Positions 37,517 to 45,267 of a DNA stretch of 64,000 nt are shown in pieces (position 1 is the first letter of the stretch; the number at the start of each line of letters is the position of its first letter). The position numbers and the translations under genes are program-made. The notes below the pieces were generated by a model. The model searched no databases, had not been told where the DNA came from, and saw only the letters and a list, made by a program, of their open reading frames with translations. The stretch comes from JAOEGB01 sp041262585 (lineage in GTDB: Bacteria; Actinomycetota; Actinomycetes; Streptosporangiales; Streptosporangiaceae): positions 124,001 through 188,000 of the forward strand of contig NZ_JBGCBZ010000011.1 in assembly GCF_041262585.1 (NCBI RefSeq), given 5' to 3'.

Positions 37517-39727
37517 GTGGGAATGAGAGGCTGGGCCGGCTGGCGACGTATCGCGGTCCCGATCGTCGGCGTGGCGGTCATCGCTGGGATCAGTTACGTC
37601 CTGGCTGAGCTGTCGGAGTTCAAGAAGGCGACCGACTGGGCGCAACTCGCCAGCGTCGCCCTCGGGGTCCTGACGCTGATCCCCACCGTGATCGCCTCGT
37701 GGCGGCGGCAGCAGTCCGGCAGGGCGAGCACGCCGGAGCAGGTCGACCGGGCCGAGCAGGCGCTGAGATCGCTCGTGCGGGCTCAGTGGCGCGAGGAGAT
37801 CCTCATCAGGGAGCTGGACGAACCCGCCCCGCTGCCGGTCCGCTGGCGGATCTCCGGCCTCGGCGTCATGGATCAGGACGACCGCGTCGATCGGCCGCGA
37901 TCCCTTCGCTCCTGGTTCGGCCTCGGCCGCGTACGGTTCGACGGCCGCACCGACCGGATGGCCGAGATGGCCGGGCGCTTCCGTAAGCTCACGCGGCGCC
38001 GCCTGGTGATCCTCGGCGAGCCCGGCATGGGCAAGACCACGCTCGCCGTGCTGCTGCTCCGGGAACTGCTGGAGGATCCCCAGGCCGGCGACCCGGTCCC
38101 CGTGCTGCTGTCGATGTCGGGCTGGGATCCGGCGGCCGAGCCCGTGAACAGGTGGCTGGCCAGGCGGCTACGGGAAAACTACCCCGCTCTCCGGGCCACC
38201 GATTTCGGCCCCGACGCGGCGCGCGGCCTCGTCGCGCACCAGCGAATCCTCCCGGTCCTGGACGGTCTGGACGAGTTGCCCGACCAGGTGCGGCCGCGGG
38301 TGCTCGCCGCCTTGAACGCGACCCCGGCCGCCGAAGGGCTGATCCTCACCTGCCGCACCTCGGAGTATCAGACCGCGGTCAGCCTCCCGGGCAGCGACGT
38401 GCTGGCCGGCGGGGCGGTCATCGAGCCCCGTCCCGTCAGGAGCTCCGACGTCATCGCGTACATTCGCGACCGCCTGTCATCCGGGCAGGAGCGCGACTGG
38501 TCCGGCGTGCTGTCGGCTGCCACGAAAGATCCCGAGGGGCCGATCGCGGAAGCCCTCTCCACACCACTCGCGCTGTGGCTGCTGCGCAAGGTCTACATCG
38601 AGACCCGCGCGGACCCCTCCGAGTTGTGCGACGCCGAGCGCTTTGCGACGGCCGCCGCCATAACCGAGCACCTGCTCGACAATCTCGTCCAGGCCGCCTT
38701 CGCGGCCACCCCGCCTGAGCACGATCCCGACGACCCGCACGACCATGACCACCCGTTCCGGCCGCGCCGCGCGTGGGACCCGGACGACGCCAGGCGTTGG
38801 CTCTCCTTCGTCGCCCATCACATGTCCGGGATCGAGGCCCGGGACTTCCGGTGGTGGCATCTGCACCGCGCGGTGTCCCGGCGCTGGAGCATCCTGATCG
38901 GCGGTGTGACCGTCGGGCTCACCGTCGGCCTGACGGTTGGGCTCACCAGCGACGCCATCGTCGCCTTCCGGAGCCCGCACGAGGGCAGCCTGTGGGACGC
39001 GCTCCTCTTCGGCCTGGCGGGCGGGCCGGTGGGCGGGCTGGTCGGCGGCCTCACCGGAGGGTTCATCCTCGAACGGATGAAGGGCTATCCGCTCGAACCG
39101 GCCTATGCGAACCTGCGGCTGCGCGGCCACGTCGGGCAGCTGGCCGGACGCCTCTCACTCGGCCTGACCATCGTCCTCCCAGTCGGCATGATCGCAGCCT
39201 TCGCGCTGTGGCGGGTCGTCGGAATCAGCTCCCAGGCCGGAGACTTCGTTCTCTACGGGCTGGTCGTCGGCACTGTGGGGGGTCTCACCCTCGGACTGAA
39301 CAAGTGGGTGACGACCCCTTTGACCAGCGACCGGCCGCAGGCCCCGCTGATCACGCTCCAGCGGGACCTGCAACTCCTGTACGGACGATCCCTCGCGTTC
39401 GGGGTGGCGCTCGGCCTCGCCTTCGGAATCGCCGGAACGCTGGTGAGCGGATTCTCGGGGCTGCTGCGAGGTGTGGCGGCCGGAGTGGCCTTCGGGATCG
39501 CGGGCGGGATCGTCTTCACCCTCACCTTCGGGTTCACAGGCGCCAGTTCCATCTACTTCGTCGCCGTGTCGACGCTTCGCCTCCGGCACCGGGCACCACT
39601 ACGGCTGATGAGCTTCCTGGAGGACGCCCACCGGGTCGGCCTGCTCCGTCAGGCGGGCCCGGTCTACCAGTTCCGCCACGAGAAGCTCCAGGACCGCCTC
39701 ACCCAGCTCTACCGTCAGGGCGGCTGA
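37517..39727 (+). CDS. Membrane-anchored NACHT-family NTPase
   Basis: The 736-aa protein has two N-terminal membrane helices (residues about 12-31 and 43-60), a conserved LPVRWR segment at 106-111, then a NACHT ATPase: Walker A LVILGEPGMGKTTLAVL (around 163-180), Walker B ILPVLDGLDELPDQ (244-257) and CRTSEYQ sensor. A second part is a long set of Gly-rich membrane helices with GxxxG spacing (about residues 430-690) and a short FLEDAHRVGLLRQAGPVYQFRHEKLQDRL winged end. The start is GTG 37517 or ATG 37523. Bacterial NACHT proteins include antiphage sensors, but this TM-rich actinobacterial type has no proven role here. Confidence 0.88.
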   Translation: MGMRGWAGWRRIAVPIVGVAVIAGISYVLAELSEFKKATDWAQLASVALGVLTLIPTVIASWRRQQSGRASTPEQVDRAEQALRSLVRAQWREEILIRELDEPAPLPVRWRISGLGVMDQDDRVDRPRSLRSWFGLGRVRFDGRTDRMAEMAGRFRKLTRRRLVILGEPGMGKTTLAVLLLRELLEDPQAGDPVPVLLSMSGWDPAAEPVNRWLARRLRENYPALRATDFGPDAARGLVAHQRILPVLDGLDELPDQVRPRVLAALNATPAAEGLILTCRTSEYQTAVSLPGSDVLAGGAVIEPRPVRSSDVIAYIRDRLSSGQERDWSGVLSAATKDPEGPIAEALSTPLALWLLRKVYIETRADPSELCDAERFATAAAITEHLLDNLVQAAFAATPPEHDPDDPHDHDHPFRPRRAWDPDDARRWLSFVAHHMSGIEARDFRWWHLHRAVSRRWSILIGGVTVGLTVGLTVGLTSDAIVAFRSPHEGSLWDALLFGLAGGPVGGLVGGLTGGFILERMKGYPLEPAYANLRLRGHVGQLAGRLSLGLTIVLPVGMIAAFALWRVVGISSQAGDFVLYGLVVGTVGGLTLGLNKWVTTPLTSDRPQAPLITLQRDLQLLYGRSLAFGVALGLAFGIAGTLVSGFSGLLRGVAAGVAFGIAGGIVFTLTFGFTGASSIYFVAVSTLRLRHRAPLRLMSFLEDAHRVGLLRQAGPVYQFRHEKLQDRLTQLYRQGG

Positions 39728-39893
39728 CCCCCTGTGTCGCCCCGGGCGAAATCCCCCTCCATCGGTGACCATACCGGCGAAGGTCCGGCAGATCCGCCCG
39801 TGGCATCGCCCGTGGAATGTCAGCGGCGGGGCGGCTGGGGCGAGCCTGACGGCGCCGCGTTCACGGCGTGCCCTCGATGCAGTCGGCGAGCCG

Positions 39894-41291
39894 TCAGCAC
39901 TGGTGCGCCGAGGCCTCGGTCTCGCCCGGCGTCGTGATCAGCGCGACCAGTTCGGCCCGCAGAGCGGCGGTGAGGACAGGCAGGTCCGGCAGGTGATCCG
40001 GGTCGGCGACGACAGTGATCGCCAGCGTTCCGGCGTAGGACAGCGCGATGAAGCTCACGGTGACGTTCCCGGTCTCGGAGACCGAGAGCGGGATGATCGC
40101 GCGAATCGTGGCCCCGGCGATGGTGAGCGGCCGGTCGGGGCCGCGCACGTTGCTCACCACCGTGTGGAGGCGCCGCTGGTGCCTCATGTACCAGCGGTAG
40201 AGGCCGAGCCTGGACGCGAACCGGAGCGACGGCCCGAGCGGATAGACAGCCGGCGGCGCTGCGACCGACCCCCTGCGGCTCCTGATGACGTCCGCGATGC
40301 GCGCCAACCGCCGCCCCGGATCCCCCGCCCCGGGAAGGCTCACCAGCAGCGGCCCGACCTGGTTCCCCAGCCCGGAGGTGGTGGCCGTACGGCGTGCCGC
40401 AACCGGCACCGTCACAGAGAACGCCTCGACGGATTCGCCCCGGCCTTCCAGCACCCTGTGCAGGGCGCCGGTGATCGCGGCCAATATGGCGTCATTGACC
40501 GTCCCGCCGTGCAGGTGGGCGGCCGCCCGCAGTGCGGCGAGATCGGTGCGGACCACCGCCATCCGGCGCCGTGGTCCAGACGGCTGGATCAGCGAGCAAC
40601 GAGCGGCGGGCGCCGGATTGAATCCGCCCGCCGCCCCCATCGCGGCCCGCGTGTCACGCCAGAGCAGAGGCAGCCGGGACAGCGTCCGCAACCGCCCCCG
40701 GAATGCGTCGGCGGCGAGTTCGGATGGGGAGGGCCGGCGCTTCGGGAACGGCGGAGCCTCGGGGCGGGCCGACTGATCGACCAGGCTCGCGAGCACGGCC
40801 AGCCCTCCGAGGCCGTCGGCCAGCACGTGGTCGACGACGACGACCAGCCCCACCGCGCCGTCGGCCAGGCCGGTGACGAACACCGCCGACCACAGCGGCC
40901 GAGACCTCGGCAGCGGCTCGGTGACCACGGCGGTGGCGGCGTCGAGAAGCGCCTGTTCGTCTCCCGGAGCCGGACAGGTCACGGTCCGCACGTGCAGGCT
41001 GACATCGAACGCCGCGTCGTCGACCCACACCGGACGGCCGCATCCCAGTGGCGCCGGCATCAGTCGCTGACGCAATCGGGGGACGGACCGGATCCGGTCG
41101 GCGATCAGCTCTGTGGCGGCAGCCACGTCGAAGCCCCGCTCCGCGCCCAGGACCAGAGCCGCGCCCACCTGCATCGGAACCGGCCCGGCCGAACCCATCG
41201 CGAGCACCGCCAGATCGGTCGCGGTGACCCGCTCGATCACCGGCCGAACCGCGGAATCGGCCTCCCCCGGCGGCAAAGGGTCGGTTTCCAT
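39894..41291 (-). CDS. Wax ester synthase/diacylglycerol acyltransferase (WS/DGAT) family protein
   Basis: This 465-aa protein is a bifunctional WS/DGAT-type acyltransferase that would esterify fatty alcohol or diacylglycerol with acyl-CoA. The catalytic HHxxxDG motif appears as DHVLADGLGG, keeping the second His and the Asp-Gly but replacing the first His by Asp. Other family blocks are RLRQRLMPAPLGCGRPVW near the N-terminus, TVNDAILAAITGAL and the C-terminal TVVSNVRGPDRPLTIAG. ATG 41291 has GAGGTG at 6 bp. Storage-lipid synthesis is the expected role. Confidence 0.87.
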   Translation of the reverse strand: METDPLPPGEADSAVRPVIERVTATDLAVLAMGSAGPVPMQVGAALVLGAERGFDVAAATELIADRIRSVPRLRQRLMPAPLGCGRPVWVDDAAFDVSLHVRTVTCPAPGDEQALLDAATAVVTEPLPRSRPLWSAVFVTGLADGAVGLVVVVDHVLADGLGGLAVLASLVDQSARPEAPPFPKRRPSPSELAADAFRGRLRTLSRLPLLWRDTRAAMGAAGGFNPAPAARCSLIQPSGPRRRMAVVRTDLAALRAAAHLHGGTVNDAILAAITGALHRVLEGRGESVEAFSVTVPVAARRTATTSGLGNQVGPLLVSLPGAGDPGRRLARIADVIRSRRGSVAAPPAVYPLGPSLRFASRLGLYRWYMRHQRRLHTVVSNVRGPDRPLTIAGATIRAIIPLSVSETGNVTVSFIALSYAGTLAITVVADPDHLPDLPVLTAALRAELVALITTPGETEASAHQC

Positions 41292-41793
41292 GCGTGCACC
41301 TCAACGTCCATCCGGCAATCCGCAGCTCTCGTACCGGACCCGTGGAACCGTCGAGCTGTCCGCGAGTCCGGCACCGTGACCGTAACCCCGGGCTCGACGC
41401 CGCCCCAGGGCCGAAGGTCCCCGCAAACGGCGCCTCACCGGGCTCGTGGGCCTGCGCCCACCCGGCCCGCCAGGACCTGTTCGACAGCGTGTGCCTCGGC
41501 GAGGTCGAGACACGGCGGACAACACGGTGAACAACACAGCGGAGAACGCCGGCGGGCAAAAGCGCGGGGTGAATCCCGAGCCGTTGATCCGGATCACCGG
41601 ACGTATTCGGTAGATCAAGGGCATGGTTCAGCGCGGCGGAGATTTTCGTCACCCGGCGGGGGGTAGGTGCTGGACGCGGCCGCCCAATAAGGACGGCCGA
41701 ATACATCGGTTGCCATCCCGCGTGGCCTGACGCCGGCGTCCCGCGTCGCCCTGCTCGCGTTCAGCCGCCACGCCAGCGATCCCAGGAGGCGTC
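41292..41793. other. Intergenic, 502 bp
   Basis: No supported gene. It contains a 12-bp palindrome TGATCCGGATCA (41585-41596) and should carry the divergent promoters of the acyltransferase and the CBM48 gene. Confidence 0.35.
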
Positions 41794-42120
41794 GTGATCA
41801 AACGAGGCAAGCAGGCACAGAGCGGACAGGTCAAGCTGACCTTCAGCGTTCCGGTCGATCAGGCCCCGGGCGGGCTGTCCGTGGTGGGTGACTTCAACGA
41901 TTGGGATCCCTATGCCCACCCGATGCAGGTGAAGAGGGACTCCTACGAGTTGACCGTCACCGTCCCGGCCGACCGCCCCATCTGCTTCCGCTACCTCGCC
42001 GACGGCGGGGTGTGGTTCGACGACGTCGATGCCGACTACCACGACCAGCACGGCGGCCACCTCAGGCCCGTCGCTCAGAGCGTTGAGGCCGATGACGAAC
42101 CCCTCGCCGTGAGCGCCTGA
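41794..42120 (+). CDS. Small CBM48-like glycogen-binding-domain protein
   Basis: The 108-aa protein consists of a single CBM48/AMPK-type carbohydrate-binding fold: VKLTFSVPVDQAPGGLSVVGDFNDWDP, then YELTVTVPADRPICFRYLADGGVWFDD. The Asn-Asp-Trp and Phe-Arg-Tyr positions match the glycogen-binding surface. GTG 41794 follows AGGAGGCGTC. It has no export signal, so it should bind intracellular glycogen or act as a regulatory subunit. A family of such single-domain proteins exists in actinobacteria. Confidence 0.88.
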   Translation: MIKRGKQAQSGQVKLTFSVPVDQAPGGLSVVGDFNDWDPYAHPMQVKRDSYELTVTVPADRPICFRYLADGGVWFDDVDADYHDQHGGHLRPVAQSVEADDEPLAVSA

Positions 42121-42149
42121 CGCCGGCGGCGTGACGACTTCCCCGGGAA

Positions 42150-42240
42150 GGCCTTTCCCAGGGAAGTCCTTCCATAAGGCTTTCAGGAAGGCTTCTCCAG
42201 AAAGCTTCTCCCGGAAGGCTTTCGAGACAGGCTTGTCAGC
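42150..42240. repeat. Degenerate AAGGCTTTC repeat block after the CBM48 gene
   Basis: The segment contains five to six copies of a GGAAGGCTT(T)C-like word (GGGAAGGCC, GGGAAGTCC, ATAAGGCTTTC, AGGAAGGCTTC, AGAAAGCTTC, GGAAGGCTTTC) spaced 12-16 bp, able to form alternative small hairpins. It starts 30 bp after the CBM48 stop and may act as a terminator or RNA-stabilising element. Confidence 0.6.
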
Positions 42241-42379
42241 CGGGGGGGACGAGCGGGCGCTGGATCACCGGCTCGCACACCATGAGCGTCGAAGAAGGTG
42301 TCGCCGTCAGGGCGATGCGGTTCCGGCCTCATATGTCAGAGCCACGCCGCAGCCGGGATCGCGCCCCTCCGCCCCCTTC

Positions 42380-42435
42380 CAGCCCTTCCGGCCCTTTGTA
42401 CCGAAGGGCTGAACGTTCTACCGAAGGGCTGAACG
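42380..42435. terminator. Hairpin with duplicated 3' arm between convergent genes
   Basis: CAGCCCTTC (42380-42388) can pair with GAAGGGCTG at 42403-42411 or with the copy at 42423-42431. The arm lies in a 17-bp direct repeat TACCGAAGGGCTGAACG (42399-42415 and 42419-42435). It sits 10 bp from the stop of the leftward 78-aa gene and is a likely bidirectional terminator. Confidence 0.6.
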
Positions 42436-42444
42436 CCGGGACGA

Positions 42445-42681
42445 TCAGGCACCGAGGTCGCGGGCCACGGTGTCCAGCGCGTCGGCGAGCTCGTCCAGGT
42501 CGTGATCGCTCAGGTCCTCACCCGTGAGCCGCTGCTCCAGATCCCGGCGGCTCACGATCACAAGGCCCTCCGCCTCGGCCTCCGGAGCGATCACGATCTT
42601 GCCGCCGACAAGGGTCAGCGCCGCGTCCGGATCCGCGGAACCGAGCAGCCTGCGGACGTCATCTCGTTGCACGAATTCCAT
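42445..42681 (-). CDS. Small acidic conserved-type protein (78 aa)
   Basis: The product opens MEFVQRDDVRRLLGSADPDAALTLVGG, then a strand-rich middle with VIVSRRDLEQRL and an acidic helix (SDHDLDELADALDTVARDLG). ATG 42681 follows GGGGAGATTCGC. It has no export signal or catalytic motif; family unknown to me. Confidence 0.65.
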   Translation of the reverse strand: MEFVQRDDVRRLLGSADPDAALTLVGGKIVIAPEAEAEGLVIVSRRDLEQRLTGEDLSDHDLDELADALDTVARDLGA

Positions 42682-42834
42682 GCGAATCTCCCCGAACCTC
42701 GCGTGAGGTAGCGAATGTTACCCAGGTGGGAGCGCCGAACCGGTGAGCGCCCCCGCCAGGCCGCCTCCCCGAATCCAACGCGCACCCTGGGCTCCGTCCT
42801 CGTGGGAGCGAGGCAGCGCCGGTTACCGATCATC

Positions 42835-42901
42835 CTTGTCCGGTCATCTGGGAGCACATCGCGGGAAGAAAGCGCTTCCATATGCAAGATGACCGGACAA
42901 G
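42835..42901. repeat. Perfect 15-bp inverted repeat enclosing a LacI-like site
   Basis: CTTGTCCGGTCATCT (42835-42849) is repeated in inverse as AGATGACCGGACAAG (42887-42901). The 37-bp interior contains GAAAGCGCTTCC (42868-42879), one base away from the GAAAGCGCTTTC operators at 33170 and 33347. No carbohydrate gene follows directly. Confidence 0.75.
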
Positions 42902-43050
42902 AGGCCCCCGGATAGGGCCGCTGAACGAGGCGTGACGGCAGCGGTGAGACACATGACGGAGAGAAGACCTGAACCGGCCCGCAGGCCGATGCGTCATGAG
43001 GGCATGCTGAGGACAGCGATCCCCATCCTGGCCGGAACCTTGCTGGTGAA

Positions 43051-43085
43051 GCGCCGCCCATCCCCTCAGGGGGATGGACGGCGCC
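43051..43085. terminator. Strong GC hairpin downstream of the HNH gene
   Basis: GCGCCG-CCCATCCCC pairs with GGGGATGG-A-CGGCGC around a TCAG loop. It is 66 bp beyond the stop of the leftward HNH gene; no U-tract. Confidence 0.6.
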
Positions 43086-43103
43086 GAGTTGAGATGGGGC
43101 ATC

Positions 43104-43120
43104 TCACCCGTCACGGGTGA
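43104..43120. terminator. Perfect 8-bp hairpin TCACCCGT/ACGGGTGA
   Basis: Single-nucleotide loop palindrome 31 bp after the stop of the leftward HNH gene; with the hairpin at 43051 it probably forms a double terminator. Confidence 0.5.
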
Positions 43121-43150
43121 CGGCGGCATACCGCCCCACCATCCGGGAGA

Positions 43151-43783
43151 TCAGCAGTAGCCGAGCATGGTGTTCAGCGCGGACTTCTCGCTGCTCTGCA
43201 GGGTGAGGTTGTAGTACCACTTCACCTGGATCCACGCGCGGGCGTAGGTGCACCAGAACGAGCTCAGCGAAGGTTTCCACGTGCTGGGGTCCTGGTCTCC
43301 CTTGGCCTGGTTGACGTTGTCGGTGACGGCCCACAGCTCGGGACCGCCCAGGTCGTTGGCGTAGGCCTGCCGCTGAGCGGTGGTCCAGGCCCAGGCGCCC
43401 GAGCGCCACGCCTCGGCGAGGGGCACCATGTGGTCGATGTCGACATCCGACGCGGCCGTCCAGGTCGCGCCGTCATAGGGGCTGTACCAACTGCCGGAGA
43501 CGGCGGAGCAACTGGAGTTGGTCACGACGCCTGTGCCGTCACGCTTCAGCACGGTCTCGCGGGTGTCGCAGGTGCCGCTGATAGTGATCCAGTGGGGGAA
43601 GAGGGCGCGGTCGTAGGTGGACTGGTGGCTCTCGGAGGCGACGGTGAGCACGGCGAGCCGGGAGGCGGCCGTGCTGGCGGACGGGATGTTCGGTGGGGTC
43701 GCGCCGGCCGGTCCGGCGGTGAGCGTGAGAGCGAGGACGACGGTGACGAGGGCGGCGAGCGTCCCGGCGAAGACTCGTTTCAC
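43151..43783 (-). CDS. Secreted HNH-type nuclease (DUF1524-like)
   Basis: The 210-aa product has a clear signal peptide (RVFAGTLAALVTVVLALTLTAGPAGA). The nuclease core reads DVDIDHMVPLAEAWRSGAWAW, with the metal-binding DH pair of the HNH fold, followed by ANDLGGPELWAVTDNVNQAKGDQDPSTWKP, giving the N and K/H positions of the beta-beta-alpha metal motif. Paired Cys residues suit an exported enzyme. It probably degrades extracellular DNA for nutrient use. ATG 43783; followed by terminators. Confidence 0.9.
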   Translation of the reverse strand: MKRVFAGTLAALVTVVLALTLTAGPAGATPPNIPSASTAASRLAVLTVASESHQSTYDRALFPHWITISGTCDTRETVLKRDGTGVVTNSSCSAVSGSWYSPYDGATWTAASDVDIDHMVPLAEAWRSGAWAWTTAQRQAYANDLGGPELWAVTDNVNQAKGDQDPSTWKPSLSSFWCTYARAWIQVKWYYNLTLQSSEKSALNTMLGYC

Positions 43784-44265
43784 GAGCCTCTCCTTCTGCC
43801 CGCTTCTCCGGCCAGGAGGGGGGTCTGGGCGGTGACGGAGAAGTCAGACAGATCGGAGAGTCGCTAAAGCTGACAACCGGTGAAATGTCGAGTCTTGATC
43901 GGTAGAAATTGCCGCATTTGTGGCATATCGCCCGTAACTCGACAGGCCGCTCACCTGGCCTGCAAGTACGCGCAGCGCGGCCTCACGACACGGCGGTTCG
44001 GGTTGCCGAACGCCGCATGAAGATCTCGTAAACGCAGGTCAGGGCGGCGATTCAGGCCAGCCGTAACCTCTGCGGACGATCAGCCCGAAGAGCCGAGGCC
44101 CAGACCGTCTCACAAAGGGACGAACCCAAGGAAATGTCGTTCTGGAGATTCCCTGAACGTACCGGATCCACGGAATTCGACCTGGAGAGGTTGACGATTC
44201 TCTCCGACCGGTGTGTTTTGGCGATAGCGTCCAGAGCCGATCGGCGGGGCGGGAGGGGAGTTTCG
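43784..44265. other. Intergenic, 482 bp
   Basis: Divergent space between the HNH gene and the deaminase-like gene. AT-richer around 43865-43935, consistent with promoters. A frame opening at ATG 44134 is in phase with the next gene, but the stronger start is at 44266. Confidence 0.4.
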
Positions 44266-45096
44266 GTGGTTTACGAGGCTGTGCTTTCGGCGGAACAGTA
44301 CGGGGCCGACGGCTATTCGCATGACGCCTTGGAGTGGCGGACTCAGAACGATGTCGCCAAGCAGCGCAATATCGCGACATTTCATTTCATCCCTCGGCCA
44401 GGTGTCGCGCCCGTGGCGCCGAATCCCACGCAAACGCTCGCCAGCACGGGAATCGGCGTCTACACGACGGTGGGCGTGTACGTCGAGCACCAGGTCCGGA
44501 TCAACGCCAGCCACTCGGAGCAGCAGTTCATCGACGGCTTTCTCAAGCGGCTCATCTCGGAGGGGGTCTATCCCGCCCAGTACGTCGTCGACTGGGTCTA
44601 CACCGAGCGTCCCGCCTGCCCCGACGTCTACTGGAGCAACAAGCGGGTCGCCTCCGGCTGCCGGACCGGGATCGAGCAGATGGAGAACCTGCAGCGCCAG
44701 CGCAAATGGGATCCGGGGCAGCCGCATCCGTACCCGTACGAGCTCCGCGACGACCTCAAAATCACCGTCTACAGCTCGTTCGACAGCGCCGCCGAAATCG
44801 GCCAGACCGTCATATTCGGCCCAATACGGAGAGAAGTTTTTATCGATCTGTACTACAAGCTGGTCACCCTCTATCAGAGCGAGTACGCGGCCCAGCCGGG
44901 AGACGACTACGACACCAACCTGTACGACAATCTGATTCCCGCCCATGCCCGGGCGGTCGCCGAGGGGTTGCCGTCATGGACGGATTACCACCTGACCTTG
45001 CGGGACAGGCCGTTGTTCCGGAGAGAGCTGACGCAGGAGGCGGACACGATCCTGAAGGAGGAGAAGGCCGCCGTCCAGGCTCGCCTGCGGAAATGA
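44266..45096 (+). CDS. Putative nucleic-acid/nucleotide deaminase-fold protein
   Basis: I do not recognise a named family. The 276-aa product (GTG 44266 after GGGAGGGGAGTTTC; an in-frame ATG at 44134 would add 44 residues lacking a ribosome site at proper distance) contains RINASHSEQQFIDGFLKRL, and about 25 residues later DWVYTERPACPD with another Cys in KRVASGC. A His-x-Glu followed by a Pro-x-Cys and second Cys is the zinc pattern of cytidine-deaminase-fold enzymes, including bacterial toxin deaminases (HSE/HAE...PCxxC). The C-terminal half is helical. No immunity-type gene is evident next to it and no export signal. Confidence 0.6.
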   Translation: MVYEAVLSAEQYGADGYSHDALEWRTQNDVAKQRNIATFHFIPRPGVAPVAPNPTQTLASTGIGVYTTVGVYVEHQVRINASHSEQQFIDGFLKRLISEGVYPAQYVVDWVYTERPACPDVYWSNKRVASGCRTGIEQMENLQRQRKWDPGQPHPYPYELRDDLKITVYSSFDSAAEIGQTVIFGPIRREVFIDLYYKLVTLYQSEYAAQPGDDYDTNLYDNLIPAHARAVAEGLPSWTDYHLTLRDRPLFRRELTQEADTILKEEKAAVQARLRK

Positions 45097-45267
45097 AAGG
45101 CCGCTGATGCCGAGCGGGCGTCACGGACCAGCGGACCAGACGCCCGATGCGCCCGGCGGGCTCGTGATCCTGAATGACGCGGACGGCCACACCATCCTGC
45201 CCCGTTGAACGGCGCAGGACGGCGTGGCCACGCGCTTCTCAGACGCGGCTGTCAGACGCGGTCACCA

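Larger units (their letters stand above)
42682..43150. other. Intergenic, 469 bp, with inverted repeat and hairpins
   Basis: No gene supported; a rightward frame from 42932 has poor start context. The stretch contains a perfect 15-bp inverted repeat around a LacI-like half-operator (42835-42901) and two terminator hairpins for the HNH gene (separate entries). Confidence 0.45.

Noticed and set aside
42835..42901. Terminal repeats of an insertion sequence
   Set aside because: Only 37 bp lie between the arms, no transposase is present and no target duplication is visible; listed as an unexplained inverted repeat instead.
44134..44265. Upstream ATG start for the deaminase-like gene
   Set aside because: The best purine-rich site is at a poor distance, while GTG 44266 has GGGAGGGGAG at ideal spacing; the extra 44 residues look random.
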